Part shown: positions 48,335-57,111 of the stretch, in pieces
Layout: each line of letters opens with the position of its first letter
How positions within the stretch are numbered: the stretch's first letter is position 1
Source: Enterobacteriaceae bacterium RIT691
GTDB lineage: Bacteria; Pseudomonadota; Gammaproteobacteria; Enterobacterales; Enterobacteriaceae
Assembly: GCA_009668205.1 (NCBI GenBank)
Contig: WJYM01000003.1
Location: 434,001-498,000, forward strand
Direction of reading: 5' to 3'
Length of the DNA stretch: 64,000 nucleotides
The notes under the pieces: generated by a model
What the model saw: only the letters and a program-made list of their open reading frames with translations
What the model was told of the DNA's origin: nothing
Databases searched by the model: none
Made by a program: the position numbers and the translations under genes

Positions 48335-48962
48335 GAAAGCGTTACTGGAAGCCGTCAATCTTAGCTGCGAACGAGATGAAAGAGCGCTGTTTACCGCGCT
48401 CTCCTTCCGGGTCGACGCCGGTGAATGGGTGCAGGTTACCGGGGCAAACGGCGCCGGGAAAACCACTCTGTTACGTATCCTGTCCGGGCTATCACGCCCG
48501 GACAGCGGCGACGTGCTTTGGAACGGGGTACCCCTTGCCGATGCGCGTGAAAGCTTCAGTCAGGATCTGCTGTGGCTCGGGCATCAGCCGGGCATGAAAA
48601 CCCGGCTGACGGCACTGGAAAACCTGCATTTTTACCATCCTCGCGCAACGCAGGATTCGCTGTTGAGCGCGCTTGCGCACGCCGGGCTTGCCGGATACGA
48701 AGATTTGCCGCTGGCTCAGCTTTCTGCCGGGCAGCAGCGGCGAGCGGCGCTGGCCAGACTCTGGCTGACCTCCGCGCGCCTCTGGCTGTTGGATGAGCCT
48801 TTTACCGCCATTGACGCCGACGGGGTGAGCGACCTTACCCGACGGCTGGCGCAGCATACCGCAGAGGGCGGGATGGTGGTGATGACCACGCATCAGCCTT
48901 TGCCCGCAGAGCTGGCGCGGGTTCGCCTCCTCTCTTTGCATTCGTCACAGAGGATGCTGTGA
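48327..48962 (+). CDS. ccmA: Cytochrome c maturation ABC ATPase CcmA
   Basis: The 211-residue ATPase has Walker A (GANGAGKTT), the signature QLSAGQQRR and Walker B (LWLLDEP). With CcmB it uses ATP to release haem-loaded CcmE from CcmC and CcmD. The ATG at 48327 gives the family-like start [12 protein letters not shown] and lies inside the end of the cytochrome gene. It is the first of eight ccm genes in E. coli order. Confidence 0.95.
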   Translation: MSEKALLEAVNLSCERDERALFTALSFRVDAGEWVQVTGANGAGKTTLLRILSGLSRPDSGDVLWNGVPLADARESFSQDLLWLGHQPGMKTRLTALENLHFYHPRATQDSLLSALAHAGLAGYEDLPLAQLSAGQQRRAALARLWLTSARLWLLDEPFTAIDADGVSDLTRRLAQHTAEGGMVVMTTHQPLPAELARVRLLSLHSSQRML

Positions 48963-49618
48963 TGTTCGCGATTTTTTGTCATGAGCTGCGTACGGCCAAT
49001 CGCCATCGTGCCGAACTGGCAAACCCGCTGTGGTTTTTTATGATTGCCGTGGCGTTGTTTCCGCTGGCGCTGGGGCCGGAACCGTCGCTGCTGTCGCGCA
49101 TTGCGCCCGGCGTGATTTGGGTGATTGCACTACTCTCCTCGCTGATGGCCTTTGAACGGCTGTTCCGTGACGATTATCTTGACGGCAGCCTGGAACAGCA
49201 GATGCTGCTGCCGCTTCCGTTGCCCGCCGTGGTGCTGGCAAAAGTGCTGGCCCACTGGGTGGTGACCGGCCTGCCGCTGATCCTGCTTTCGCCGCTGGTG
49301 GCGATGCTGCTGGGGCTGGACGTGCAAAGCTGGGCGGTGATGGCGGTGACGCTGCTGCTCGGAACCCCCGTACTGAGTCTGTTAGGGGCTCTTGGCATGG
49401 CGTTAACCCTGGGGCTTCGTCGCGGGGGCGCGTTGCTTAGCGTACTGGTTTTACCGCTGACCATTCCGCTCTTGATTTTCGCTACCGCGGCGCTCGATGC
49501 GGGCCGCAGCGGGTTACCGGTTGCCGGGTATTTTGCCATTTTGGGGGCGATGCTTACCGCCAGCATCACGCTTCTGCCCTTTGCGACGGCGGCGGCATTG
49601 CGGATAAGCGTGCAGTGA
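48959..49618 (+). CDS. ccmB: Haem export/release permease subunit CcmB
   Basis: The 219-residue inner-membrane protein has six hydrophobic segments and the CcmB sequences [20 protein letters not shown] and [14 protein letters not shown]. It pairs with CcmA. The start can be GTG at 48959 or the adjacent ATG at 48962; both overlap the ccmA stop. Confidence 0.95.
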   Translation: MMFAIFCHELRTANRHRAELANPLWFFMIAVALFPLALGPEPSLLSRIAPGVIWVIALLSSLMAFERLFRDDYLDGSLEQQMLLPLPLPAVVLAKVLAHWVVTGLPLILLSPLVAMLLGLDVQSWAVMAVTLLLGTPVLSLLGALGMALTLGLRRGGALLSVLVLPLTIPLLIFATAALDAGRSGLPVAGYFAILGAMLTASITLLPFATAAALRISVQ

Positions 49619-49637
49619 TTTTCTCAAGGAACATCTA

Positions 49638-50378
49638 ATGGTGTGGAAATGCTTTCACCCTCTGGCATCGCCAGCGGGGCTGTATCAGATATGCGGACGC
49701 TGCCTGCCGTGGCTGGCTGTTGCCTGCGCCATCACGCTGTTGACCGGTTGGATCTGGGGATTTGGCTTCGCCCCACAGGATTATCAGCAGGGGCAAAGCT
49801 ACCGTATTATCTACCTGCATGTCCCTGCGGCAGTAGGCTCGATGAGCATTTACGCCGCCATGGCCTGTGCGGCTTTCGTCGGCCTGGTGTGGCAGATGAA
49901 ATTGGCCAATCTGGCGATGATGGCGATGGCACCGGTAGGGGCCGTCTTTACGTTTATTGCGCTGGTCACGGGTTCTGCCTGGGGAAAACCGATGTGGGGA
50001 ACATGGTGGATCTGGGATGCGCGTCTGACGTCTGAACTTATCCTGCTGTTCCTCTATATTGGCGCTATCGCGCTGTGGCACGCCCTGGAAGACAAACAGC
50101 AGGCGGGAAAAGCCGCTGGGCTGCTGGTGCTGATAGGCGTGGTCAATCTGCCCATTATTCACTACTCCGTCGCATGGTGGTTCACGCTTCATCAGGGCTC
50201 AACCAACATGCTACAAACCGTGGCCCCGGCGATGCGCACACCGTTACGGCTGGCGATTGTCGGTATGATGCTGCTGTATCTGACCCTGACGCTGATGCGC
50301 CTGAGAAATCTGATTTTATGGCAGGAGAAACGTCGCCCCTGGGTCACCGAACTCCTGGGTAAGGAGATATCCCAATGA
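49638..50378 (+). CDS. ccmC: Haem-handling protein CcmC
   Basis: The 246-residue protein has six membrane segments and the tryptophan-rich haem-handling motif [14 protein letters not shown]. The flanking histidines are in YLHVPAA and IHYSVAWW. CcmC attaches haem to CcmE. In the commonly conserved VPAAxWSM region the tryptophan is replaced by glycine (VPAAVGSM). It follows ccmB after a 19-base gap, the only real gap in the operon. Confidence 0.95.
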   Translation: MVWKCFHPLASPAGLYQICGRCLPWLAVACAITLLTGWIWGFGFAPQDYQQGQSYRIIYLHVPAAVGSMSIYAAMACAAFVGLVWQMKLANLAMMAMAPVGAVFTFIALVTGSAWGKPMWGTWWIWDARLTSELILLFLYIGAIALWHALEDKQQAGKAAGLLVLIGVVNLPIIHYSVAWWFTLHQGSTNMLQTVAPAMRTPLRLAIVGMMLLYLTLTLMRLRNLILWQEKRRPWVTELLGKEISQ

Positions 50379-50584
50379 CCCCGGCATTTGCTTCCTGGCA
50401 CGATTTCTGGCTGATGGGCGGCTACGCGGCCTACGTCTGGTTGGCTGTGGGCGCAACGCTGCTCCCGCTGCTTATCCTGCTGATTCAGATCCGCTGGCAG
50501 CGGAAAGCGTTGTTACGCGAAATCGCCCAGCATCAGGCTCGTCAGCGTCGCCGTACGACGGCACAGCAGCGGGAGGCCGCGTGA
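50375..50584 (+). CDS. ccmD: Haem exporter accessory protein CcmD
   Basis: The 69-residue protein has one membrane helix (about residues 16-38) and a basic cytoplasmic tail ([11 protein letters not shown]), as is typical of CcmD, which helps release holo-CcmE. It overlaps ccmC and ccmE by 4 bases each. Confidence 0.93.
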   Translation: MTPAFASWHDFWLMGGYAAYVWLAVGATLLPLLILLIQIRWQRKALLREIAQHQARQRRRTTAQQREAA

Positions 50585-51036
50585 ATCTGCGTCGAAAGCA
50601 ACGTTTGTGGACGGCCGTGGCGGTGCTGGCGGGCGTGGGGTTGACCGTCGGGTTAATGCTCTACGCCTTGCGCAGCAATATCGATCTTTTCTACACGCCG
50701 GGTGAAATTCTGTACGGCAAAGGTGAACAGCAGCAATTGCCGTCAACAGGAGAGCGCCTGCGCGTGGGGGGTTATGTGCTTCCCGGCAGCGTGAAGCGCG
50801 ATGAAAGCTCGCTGCGGGTGACGTTCACGCTGTACGACGCGAAAGGGCGGGTGAATGTCAGCTACGATGGCATTCTGCCGGACTTATTCCGTGAAGGGCA
50901 GGGCGTGGTGGTGCAGGGCGTGCTGGATGCCTCGCAACATGTGCAGGCCAAACAGGTGCTGGCAAAACATGATGAAAACTACACGCCGCCGGAAATCAGC
51001 CAGGCAATGAAACCGTCAGAGGACAAATCAGGATGA
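50581..51036 (+). CDS. ccmE: Periplasmic haem chaperone CcmE
   Basis: The 151-residue protein has an N-terminal membrane anchor (about 11-30) and an OB-fold domain. Haem is bound covalently by His130 in the motif HDENY, with Tyr134 as the axial partner. Translation starts at GTG (50581), overlapping ccmD by 4 bases. Confidence 0.95.
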   Translation: MNLRRKQRLWTAVAVLAGVGLTVGLMLYALRSNIDLFYTPGEILYGKGEQQQLPSTGERLRVGGYVLPGSVKRDESSLRVTFTLYDAKGRVNVSYDGILPDLFREGQGVVVQGVLDASQHVQAKQVLAKHDENYTPPEISQAMKPSEDKSG

Positions 51037-52994
51037 TGCCAGAAGTTGGAAATGCGCTGTTGTGTCTGGCGTTGGGGATTGCGCTGCTGCTGGCCTGCTA
51101 TCCGCTGTGGGGCGTGGTGCGGGGGGATGCCCGTCTGATGGGATCCTCGCGCCTGCTGGCCGGGCTGCAGTTTGCCGCCGTGCTGAGTGCGTTTTTGATC
51201 CTCGCCCATGCCTTTGTGGTGAATGATTTTACCGTGGCCTACGTCGTCCAAAATTCCAACACGGCGCTGCCGGTCTGGTATCGTGTCGCGGCCACCTGGG
51301 GCGCGCACGAAGGCTCGCTGCTGCTGTGGATCCTGCTGTTGAGCGGCTGGACCTTCGCCGTGGCGCTGTTTAGCAAAGCGGTACCGCAGGACATCGTCGC
51401 GCGGGTGCTGGCCGTGATGGGGATGATCAGCATCGGTTTTCTGCTGTTTATTCTCCTGACCTCTAACCCCTTCGCCCGTACGCTGCCAGACTTTCCGATA
51501 GAGGGGCACGACCTCAATCCGCTGTTGCAGGATCCCGGTCTGATCTTCCATCCCCCGTTGCTCTATATGGGCTATGTGGGCTTTTCCGTGGCTTTCGCCT
51601 TCGCCATTGCGGCGCTACTTCGGGGTAGCCTGGATGCGGCACTGTTACGCTTTGCCCGCCCCTGGACGCTGGCGGCATGGATTTTCCTGACCTGTGGTAT
51701 CATTCTTGGCTCGTTCTGGGCCTATTACGAGCTGGGCTGGGGAGGCTGGTGGTTTTGGGATCCGGTCGAAAACGCCTCGCTGATGCCCTGGCTGGTGGGG
51801 ACGGCGTTGATCCATTCGCTGGCGGTAGCGGAAAAGCGCGGCAGTTTTAAAGCCTGGTGCCTGCTGCTGGCGATTTGCGCCTTCTCACTGTGCCTGCTGG
51901 GCACGTTTTTGGTCCGCTCTGGCGTGCTTATTTCGGTGCATACCTTTGCCTCCGATCCGGCGCGCGGCATGTTTATTCTGGCCTTTATGGTGCTGGTCAC
52001 CGGCGGGGCGCTGCTGCTGTTCGCCCTGCGCGGCGGGCTAATCCGTTCCTCGGTCAATAACTCGCTCTGGTCGCGGGAATCTCTGCTGCTGGGCAATAAC
52101 ATCCTGCTGATGGCCGGTATGCTGGTGGTGCTGCTGGGGACGTTGCTGCCGCTGGTACACAAACAGCTGGGGCTGGGCAGTATCTCCATTGGCGAGCCTT
52201 TTTTTAACACGCTATTCACGGCACTGATGGCGCCCTTTGCCCTGATGTGCGGCGTCGCACCGATGGTCAAATGGGGGCGCGACAGCCTGACAAAACTCGC
52301 GCCGAAGCTGGGTATCGCGGCGGGGGGCACGCTGCTGGCGGCACTGGTGCTCCCGTGGCTGATTGGCAAACGTTTTGACGCCACCGCGGTGACCGGCGTA
52401 ATGATGGCGGTTTGGGTTGCCTGGCTGACGCTCACGGAACTGCGCCTGCGTGCCACGCATCGCTCCGCGCTGTTGCCCGGCCTGCGTAAAATCAGCCTGA
52501 GTCAGTGGGGCATGGTTCTGGGCCATGTGGGTCTGGCCGTGACCGTGTTCGGCATTGCCATCAGCCAGAGTTACAGCATTGAACGCGATGTGCGCATGAA
52601 GCAGGGTGACAGCCTGGAGATGGCGGGTTATCACTTCACGCTGAACCAACTGCTGCCGGTGCAGGGGCCTAACTACAGCGGCGTACTGGTCATGCTGGCC
52701 GTTTCTCGTGAGGGAAAGCCGGTGACCACCCTGCAGGCAGAAAAGCGTTCCTACCCGAACAGCCGCGTGGTGCTGACAGAAACCGCCATTGACGGCGGCC
52801 TGACCCGCGATCTCTACGTGGCCCCCGGAGAACCGCTTGATAACGGCTACTGGGCGATGCGTCTCTACTACAAGCCGTTTGTCCGCTGGATCTGGAGCGG
52901 CGGGCTGATGATGGCATTTGGCGGCGTGTGCGCGCTGCTTGCCCGGCGAAACCGCAGACCGTCAGAATCCAGGGAGCTGCAACATGAAATCTAA
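51033..52994 (+). CDS. ccmF: Cytochrome c haem lyase subunit CcmF
   Basis: The 653-residue polytopic inner-membrane protein has the WWD haem-handling motif [14 protein letters not shown] and the conserved histidines in [11 protein letters not shown] and [15 protein letters not shown]. CcmF with CcmH ligates haem to apo-cytochromes. It overlaps ccmE by 4 and ccmG by 11 bases. Confidence 0.96.
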   Translation: MMPEVGNALLCLALGIALLLACYPLWGVVRGDARLMGSSRLLAGLQFAAVLSAFLILAHAFVVNDFTVAYVVQNSNTALPVWYRVAATWGAHEGSLLLWILLLSGWTFAVALFSKAVPQDIVARVLAVMGMISIGFLLFILLTSNPFARTLPDFPIEGHDLNPLLQDPGLIFHPPLLYMGYVGFSVAFAFAIAALLRGSLDAALLRFARPWTLAAWIFLTCGIILGSFWAYYELGWGGWWFWDPVENASLMPWLVGTALIHSLAVAEKRGSFKAWCLLLAICAFSLCLLGTFLVRSGVLISVHTFASDPARGMFILAFMVLVTGGALLLFALRGGLIRSSVNNSLWSRESLLLGNNILLMAGMLVVLLGTLLPLVHKQLGLGSISIGEPFFNTLFTALMAPFALMCGVAPMVKWGRDSLTKLAPKLGIAAGGTLLAALVLPWLIGKRFDATAVTGVMMAVWVAWLTLTELRLRATHRSALLPGLRKISLSQWGMVLGHVGLAVTVFGIAISQSYSIERDVRMKQGDSLEMAGYHFTLNQLLPVQGPNYSGVLVMLAVSREGKPVTTLQAEKRSYPNSRVVLTETAIDGGLTRDLYVAPGEPLDNGYWAMRLYYKPFVRWIWSGGLMMAFGGVCALLARRNRRPSESRELQHEI

Positions 52995-53541
52995 AACGTT
53001 GATGATCCCGCTGGCTATATTTGCGGTTATCGCCGCCGTGCTCTTCTGGCAACTGCAACGCAACGCGCAGGGGGACGATCCTTCTACGCTGGAGTCGGCT
53101 CTGATTGGCAAGCCGGTGCCGGACATTCAGCGTCAGGCGCTGTTTGATCAGGGCACGGTTTATCCTGCGGCCATTTTTACTTCGGGCAAACCGGTGTTGC
53201 TCAACGTCTGGGCCACCTGGTGCCCGACCTGCGCGGCAGAACATCAGTTTCTCAATACCCTGAAAGCACAGGGCATTCCGGTGATTGGCCTGAACTTCAA
53301 GGATGACAGAACCAAAGCACAGGCCTGGCTGACGCACCGCGGCGATCCCTATCAATACAACCTGTTCGACGGCAACGGCATGGCCGGGCTCGATCTCGGG
53401 GTGTACGGCGCTCCGGAGACGTTTCTTATCGACGGTAAGGGCATTATCCGCTACCGCCACGCCGGGGAACTGACCCTCGCCCTGTGGAACAAGGCGCTGA
53501 AACCGCAGTGGGACAAGCTGAACAGGGAGAGTGCGCAATGA
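52984..53541 (+). CDS. ccmG: Thiol-disulfide oxidoreductase CcmG (DsbE)
   Basis: The 185-residue membrane-anchored periplasmic thioredoxin-like protein has the active site WCPTC in NVWATWCPTCAAE and the family sequences GKPVPD and GVYGAPETFLIDG. It keeps the cysteines of apo-cytochrome c and CcmH reduced. The ATG at 52984 matches the E. coli start; the frame is open further upstream inside ccmF. Confidence 0.95.
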   Translation: MKSKTLMIPLAIFAVIAAVLFWQLQRNAQGDDPSTLESALIGKPVPDIQRQALFDQGTVYPAAIFTSGKPVLLNVWATWCPTCAAEHQFLNTLKAQGIPVIGLNFKDDRTKAQAWLTHRGDPYQYNLFDGNGMAGLDLGVYGAPETFLIDGKGIIRYRHAGELTLALWNKALKPQWDKLNRESAQ

Positions 53542-54575
53542 AATACTGGCTACTGCTGTGCCTTTTCTGTTCTTCGCTTACGCTGGCGACGCAGGATCTG
53601 CTGACCTTCCGTGACGCCGCGCAGGAGCAAGAATACCAGCGTCTGACGCAGTCGCTGCGTTGTCCTAAGTGCCAGAACAGCAGCATTGCTGACTCCGGCT
53701 CGGTGATTGCCGCGGATATGCGGCAGAAGGTGTATGCACTGCTGCAACAGGGCAAAACGGAGCCGCAGGTGGTGGATTACATGGTGGCGCGCTACGGTCA
53801 TTTTGTCAGCTATGAGCCGCCGCTAACGCCGCTGACCTGGCTGCTGTGGGGCGGACCGCTGACCGTCGTGCTGCTGGGGGGCGGGGTGATCATTCGCCGA
53901 AGCCGTCAGAAGGTGGAGGTGGCCGACTCGCTCGTTCCCCAAACGGAGGCCGCGCCATTCTCGGTTCCGCTCTGGCAATGGCTGCCAGGTATCGCTCTGA
54001 CGATGGGCCTGTCTGCCTTTCTGGTGTACCAGACCGGCAATATCCCTCAGGTACAGGCCTGGAAGCAGGCGACGGCACAAACCCCAACCTTGCTGGCTGT
54101 TTGGCAGCAAAATCCGCAAGAAATCAGCGATCATGCCACGCTCTCGCGTCTGGCGTTGGGGATGCGAACCCGTTTGCAGGCACAGCCGGATGACGTTAAC
54201 GGTTGGATAGAGCTTGGGCGCATTGGCTACCAGTTGGATAACGCCCCGCTGGTCATTCAGGCGTTTGAAAAAGCCAGAGACCTGGATCCAGACAACCCGC
54301 AGGCCACGCTGGGATTGGCCGAAGCGTTAACCCGTTCCAGTTCGGCAGAGGACATCACGCGAGGTGGCGTGCTGCTCAGAGAGATGATCATGAAGGGCAA
54401 TGTCACGTTAGCGGTGTTGAATTTATACGCCGTGAATGCCCAACAGCAGCAGCACTGGCAGGATGCGGTGATCGGCTGGAAAGCGGTATTGAAGCTGCTC
54501 CCGGCGGAGGATCCCCGGAAGGCCACGGTGGAAGGGTATCTCGCTGAGGCGCAGCGTCAGTTGGCGATGCAATAG
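53538..54575 (+). CDS. ccmH: Cytochrome c maturation protein CcmH (fused CcmH-CcmI type)
   Basis: The 345-residue protein has a signal peptide (about 1-18), the CcmH redox motif LRCPKCQN, a membrane helix at about 103-120, and a second helix followed by a TPR-like periplasmic domain. This is the long enterobacterial form in which CcmH and CcmI functions are fused. It is the last gene of the operon and overlaps ccmG by 4 bases. The ATG at 53538 precedes the signal peptide. Confidence 0.95.
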   Translation: MKYWLLLCLFCSSLTLATQDLLTFRDAAQEQEYQRLTQSLRCPKCQNSSIADSGSVIAADMRQKVYALLQQGKTEPQVVDYMVARYGHFVSYEPPLTPLTWLLWGGPLTVVLLGGGVIIRRSRQKVEVADSLVPQTEAAPFSVPLWQWLPGIALTMGLSAFLVYQTGNIPQVQAWKQATAQTPTLLAVWQQNPQEISDHATLSRLALGMRTRLQAQPDDVNGWIELGRIGYQLDNAPLVIQAFEKARDLDPDNPQATLGLAEALTRSSSAEDITRGGVLLREMIMKGNVTLAVLNLYAVNAQQQQHWQDAVIGWKAVLKLLPAEDPRKATVEGYLAEAQRQLAMQ

Positions 54576-54594
54576 TACCTGGTTAATACATCAT

Positions 54595-54616
54595 GCCCGC
54601 GATCATTGCGGGCTTT
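54595..54616 (+). terminator. Weak terminator after ccmH
   Basis: A 6-bp GC-rich stem (54595-54600 with 54608-54613) with a 7-base loop and a short TTT tail lies 20 bases after the ccmH stop. It is the only candidate end for the long operon. Confidence 0.5.
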
Positions 54617-54639
54617 CATCCTGTGATGACATTCGCTGG

Positions 54640-54868
54640 TCAGTAAGCAATCCAGCCGAAGAAGTAGCCAACGCCGCGAATCACGCCGACGATGCCGCCG
54701 CTCAACAGGTCCAGTGCGACAAATGCCCAAGGCTGGATCGTTAGCGAGTATGTTTTGCAGCATTTCGGCGCTCAGGTCGACTTTTTGGGCGTGTGCCTTC
54801 TCGACCGAGACTTCGGCGCGCGTTTCCTCTGCGATAAGCATCGCAGCGATCAGAATTAACTTCTTCAT
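54640..54868 (-). pseudogene. Decayed small envelope-protein gene (frameshifted)
   Basis: The minus-strand frame from the ATG at 54868 begins MKKLILIAAML like a signal peptide and reads SVEKAHAQKVDLSAEM. About halfway, the protein-like reading switches to the +1 frame, which gives a hydrophobic C terminus (WAFVALDLLSGGIVGV, then YFFGWIAY) ending at 54640-54642. In the original frame the downstream part is arginine-rich and unlike a real protein. This pattern suggests a frameshift in a small exported or lipoprotein-like gene. The family is not recognised. Confidence 0.5.
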
Positions 54869-55045
54869 GGCCAGGTGACGCGTTAAAGATTAACTATCCG
54901 CGGTGGCATCCCCGACATTGAGCGCATTCTTGCGCCAACCCGTAAACCTTTTCTGGGAGATATCCGAGCCAGTAATAACGGTGTTCTTAGCGGGCAAGCA
55001 CCCATATAAATTTTACTTACTTAAAAATCCCTTCAGTTCACATTT

Positions 55046-55061
55046 TTTACTGTTCAGTAAA
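55046..55061. promoter_or_regulatory. Palindrome upstream of hcp, possible operator
   Basis: TTTACTG and CAGTAAA form a perfect inverted repeat around a 2-base centre, 68 bases before the hcp start, within an AT-rich stretch that probably contains the promoter. No regulator is identified. Confidence 0.35.
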
Positions 55062-55128
55062 TAAACTACTTTCGTTCATTAGCCTGCTAGCTAAAAATGA
55101 TTTCTCTTAGTGAAAAGGAATTCGGGAA

Positions 55129-55620
55129 ATGGCGATACCTGTTTATTTATGGCTTTACGAGGAAGAAGGGAAGCTGATTAAAGGCTCTGTCGACGTAACG
55201 GGCCGCGAAGGAAGCATCGAGTGTGTGGGAATGCAGCATGATTTATTTATCCCGACCGACGATGCGACAGGGAAGGCAACAGGCACCCGCCAGCATGAGG
55301 CCTACACCTTCGAAAAACTGGTCGATAGCTCGTCGCCGCTGCTGTATCAGGCGCTGACAACCGGGCGCACGCTTGCTAAAGCGGAGTTCAAATTCTACCG
55401 AATCAACCACAACGGCCAGGAAGAAAACGACTTCACGACGACGCTCGAAAACGTGAAGGTATGCCACGTTGTGTCTGTCATGTACGACACGAAAGATCCT
55501 GATTTTGAAAAGCAGGGCCACATCGAACACGTCGGCCTGCGCTATGAAAAAATCGACTGGCATTATACCGATGGCAACCTCAAGCACTCCGATTCATGGA
55601 ACGAGCGCAAAACAGCATAA
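55129..55620 (+). CDS. hcp: Hcp family type VI secretion tube protein (orphan)
   Basis: The 163-residue protein matches the Hcp family, with the start MAIPVYLWLYEEEGKLIKGSVDV and later HEAYTFEKLVD, split here as MAIPVYLWLYEEEGK and HEAYTFEKLVDSSSPLL. Hcp hexamers stack into the tube thrown by the T6SS and also carry small effectors in their lumen. No other structural T6SS gene is in the window, so this is an orphan hcp island whose tube protein must use a machine encoded elsewhere. The next gene starts 10 bases later and encodes a likely cargo effector. Confidence 0.93.
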   Translation: MAIPVYLWLYEEEGKLIKGSVDVTGREGSIECVGMQHDLFIPTDDATGKATGTRQHEAYTFEKLVDSSSPLLYQALTTGRTLAKAEFKFYRINHNGQEENDFTTTLENVKVCHVVSVMYDTKDPDFEKQGHIEHVGLRYEKIDWHYTDGNLKHSDSWNERKTA

Positions 55621-55630
55621 GGAGATCACG

Positions 55631-55999
55631 ATGGCTAAATGGCTTTATAAACAAAGTACGGGCGAGCTATACCGCGACGGCAAGCTGATCGAAACAGGTT
55701 ATTCTGGCGTGCTGACCAATAAAAATAATCCAGACCGTGAACAGGTTCGCGGCATGGGGCCGATCCCGCGTGGTACCTGGAAGATCGCAAGCACGGGAAC
55801 CAGTAAAGGCCCGCTGACGATTACGCTGATCCATGAAAGCGGCGCATCATACTCCCGCGATATGCGAACTTTCCGAATGCACGGCGACAAGCGCCACGGC
55901 ATCGCCGGGTTCGCGTCCGAAGGTTGCATCATCATGGGGCCATCAACGCGGTTACTGGTCAGTAAAGACCACGGCGCGATCTTAGAGGTGGTGCGATGA
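55631..55999 (+). CDS. Tlde1-like type VI secretion effector (L,D-transpeptidase fold, DUF2778)
   Basis: The 122-residue protein has the DUF2778/Tlde1 pattern: GPIPRGTW, then FRMHGD with His84, and ASEGCI with the catalytic Cys99. Salmonella Tlde1a cleaves or exchanges peptidoglycan stem peptides in the target cell periplasm and has the same order of motifs. It has no signal peptide, which fits delivery by the T6SS, most likely as Hcp cargo. The ATG at 55631 follows GGAG. It overlaps the immunity gene by 4 bases. Assignment to Tlde1 is by motif and context. Confidence 0.85.
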   Translation: MAKWLYKQSTGELYRDGKLIETGYSGVLTNKNNPDREQVRGMGPIPRGTWKIASTGTSKGPLTITLIHESGASYSRDMRTFRMHGDKRHGIAGFASEGCIIMGPSTRLLVSKDHGAILEVVR

Positions 56000-56424
56000 T
56001 TCGCCGTTATGCGTTGGCCATGGCCATCCTGCCGCTTATCGGTCACGCAGCCGATGCGCCGAGCAGTGAATGCGCTGCGCCCGGTCATTACAATGAATCG
56101 ATGCTGACTACCGTCGTTAAAAATGATTTGGGCGTTGCTCTGGTCGAGCGTGAAAAAATCGCGGTTGAAGTGCTGGATCTTTCTCCTGTTTCTGACGTTC
56201 TCGCGCGGCAGCTTGCAAAGGCTGACAGCAAGGCCGGGAAGGGGCTTTCGGAGAATGATTATTACGGCTTTTATCATGCGCAGGGTGTGCTAAACCTGAC
56301 GGCGAAATACACTTACACCAACAGCAAGGGCAAGCGGGATGTTTTCATTGCATCCAGCCTGCTGAATGACGATGAGTGCTCAGTAAGATTCAACGGATAT
56401 ATGACGTTATCTCGTGAGTTTTAA
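55996..56424 (+). CDS. Periplasmic immunity protein for the Tlde1-like effector (Tldi1-like)
   Basis: The 142-residue protein has a signal peptide (about 1-19, ending GHAAD), so it should act in the periplasm, where the neighbouring effector attacks peptidoglycan. Its start overlaps the effector stop (ATGA), the usual arrangement of effector and immunity genes. The mature part has three cysteines, including SSECAAPG and DDECSVRF, which could form a disulfide. The function is inferred from position and export. Confidence 0.75.
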   Translation: MIRRYALAMAILPLIGHAADAPSSECAAPGHYNESMLTTVVKNDLGVALVEREKIAVEVLDLSPVSDVLARQLAKADSKAGKGLSENDYYGFYHAQGVLNLTAKYTYTNSKGKRDVFIASSLLNDDECSVRFNGYMTLSREF

Positions 56425-56472
56425 CTACGTGAAGTCCTGCTATGGCTCGTGGTTGGATTGAGGTAGTAGCCA

Positions 56473-56751
56473 GTGACTATTCCAACACATGCCCGTAAAT
56501 GGGGCGTGAGACTGTTTAAAGTGGCTCTATTCCTGCTTATCGGAATGGGGGTAGGTAGGGCTTTAGGTAATCCAGAAATCTATGTTAACCATGAGTTTGC
56601 ATCAACAGTGTGCAATTTCATCTACGGTGATGTTAACGCCGAAACGAGCTATGACACTTATTTCTACATTGATGTTTTAACCGTTGTATCAATTACCACA
56701 GCTTTCTATCTGATATTTATAATCTTAATAAGAACAGCAAAAAGTAAATAA
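56473..56751 (+). CDS. Two-helix membrane protein of unknown function next to the Tlde1 cassette
   Basis: The 92-residue protein starts at a GTG (56473) preceded by a weak GAGGTAG. It has hydrophobic segments at about residues 14-30 (VALFLLIGMGVGRAL) and 67-87 (VLTVVSITTAFYLIFIILI). The loop between them (EIYVNHEFASTVCNFIYGD) would face the periplasm. I do not recognise a named family. The position after effector and immunity genes suggests a second protection or accessory role, but this is inference. The base composition is more AT-rich than its neighbours. Confidence 0.65.
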   Translation: MTIPTHARKWGVRLFKVALFLLIGMGVGRALGNPEIYVNHEFASTVCNFIYGDVNAETSYDTYFYIDVLTVVSITTAFYLIFIILIRTAKSK

Positions 56752-56983
56752 ATTGCCAATCCCCCCGTATATGTGGCTGAAAGATAATGACGGTTCAGGT
56801 CACAGGCACAATTTATCAATAAGTTATTGAATGCTCTGTCGTTGGATAACTCAAGTGTGGTACACAAGGTGGGATGCAAAAAAGGATACATATTCCACTG
56901 TATTAATGACCAGTCATTAATCATGTTGTGTGACAATTTGCATTGGGTTAAATTACTGTATCTGAAAAGAAACTAGTTTATAT
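56752..56983. other. AT-rich gap before the thiM riboswitch
   Basis: No gene is supported here. It contains a near-perfect palindrome at 56902-56921 and presumably the thiM promoter. With the riboswitch and leader, the gene-free stretch runs to 57111. Confidence 0.5.
56902..56921. repeat. Inverted repeat with 9-bp arms
   Basis: ATTAATGAC and GTCATTAAT are perfect inverted copies around a CA centre, about 60 bases upstream of the TPP riboswitch. The form is that of a dimeric regulator's operator; no known consensus was recognised. Confidence 0.45.
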
Positions 56984-57063
56984 GACTCGGGGTGCCCTTC
57001 TTAAATGAAGGCTGAGAAATACCCGTATTACCTGATCTGGATAATGCCAGCGTAGGGAAGTCA
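56984..57063 (+). promoter_or_regulatory. Thiamine pyrophosphate (THI-box) riboswitch
   Basis: The conserved TPP aptamer elements appear in order: CGGGGTGCCC, an extra stem-loop, GGCTGAGAAATACCCG, ACCTGATCTGGATAATGCCAGCG (spread over 57031-57052) and the closing GGGAAGTC. About 50 bases separate it from the thiM start, where GGGAG is the ribosome site. In E. coli the thiM riboswitch blocks translation when TPP is bound, and the same is expected here. Confidence 0.95.
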
Positions 57064-57111
57064 GAGACCCTTTGCGGGTATCGCTTCTTCACCGTCTGGC
57101 GGGAGCATACC

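Noticed and set aside
56706-56936. Minus-strand frame of 76 codons downstream of the two-helix protein
   Set aside because: It overlaps the end of a better-supported gene, has no ribosome site and no family resemblance.
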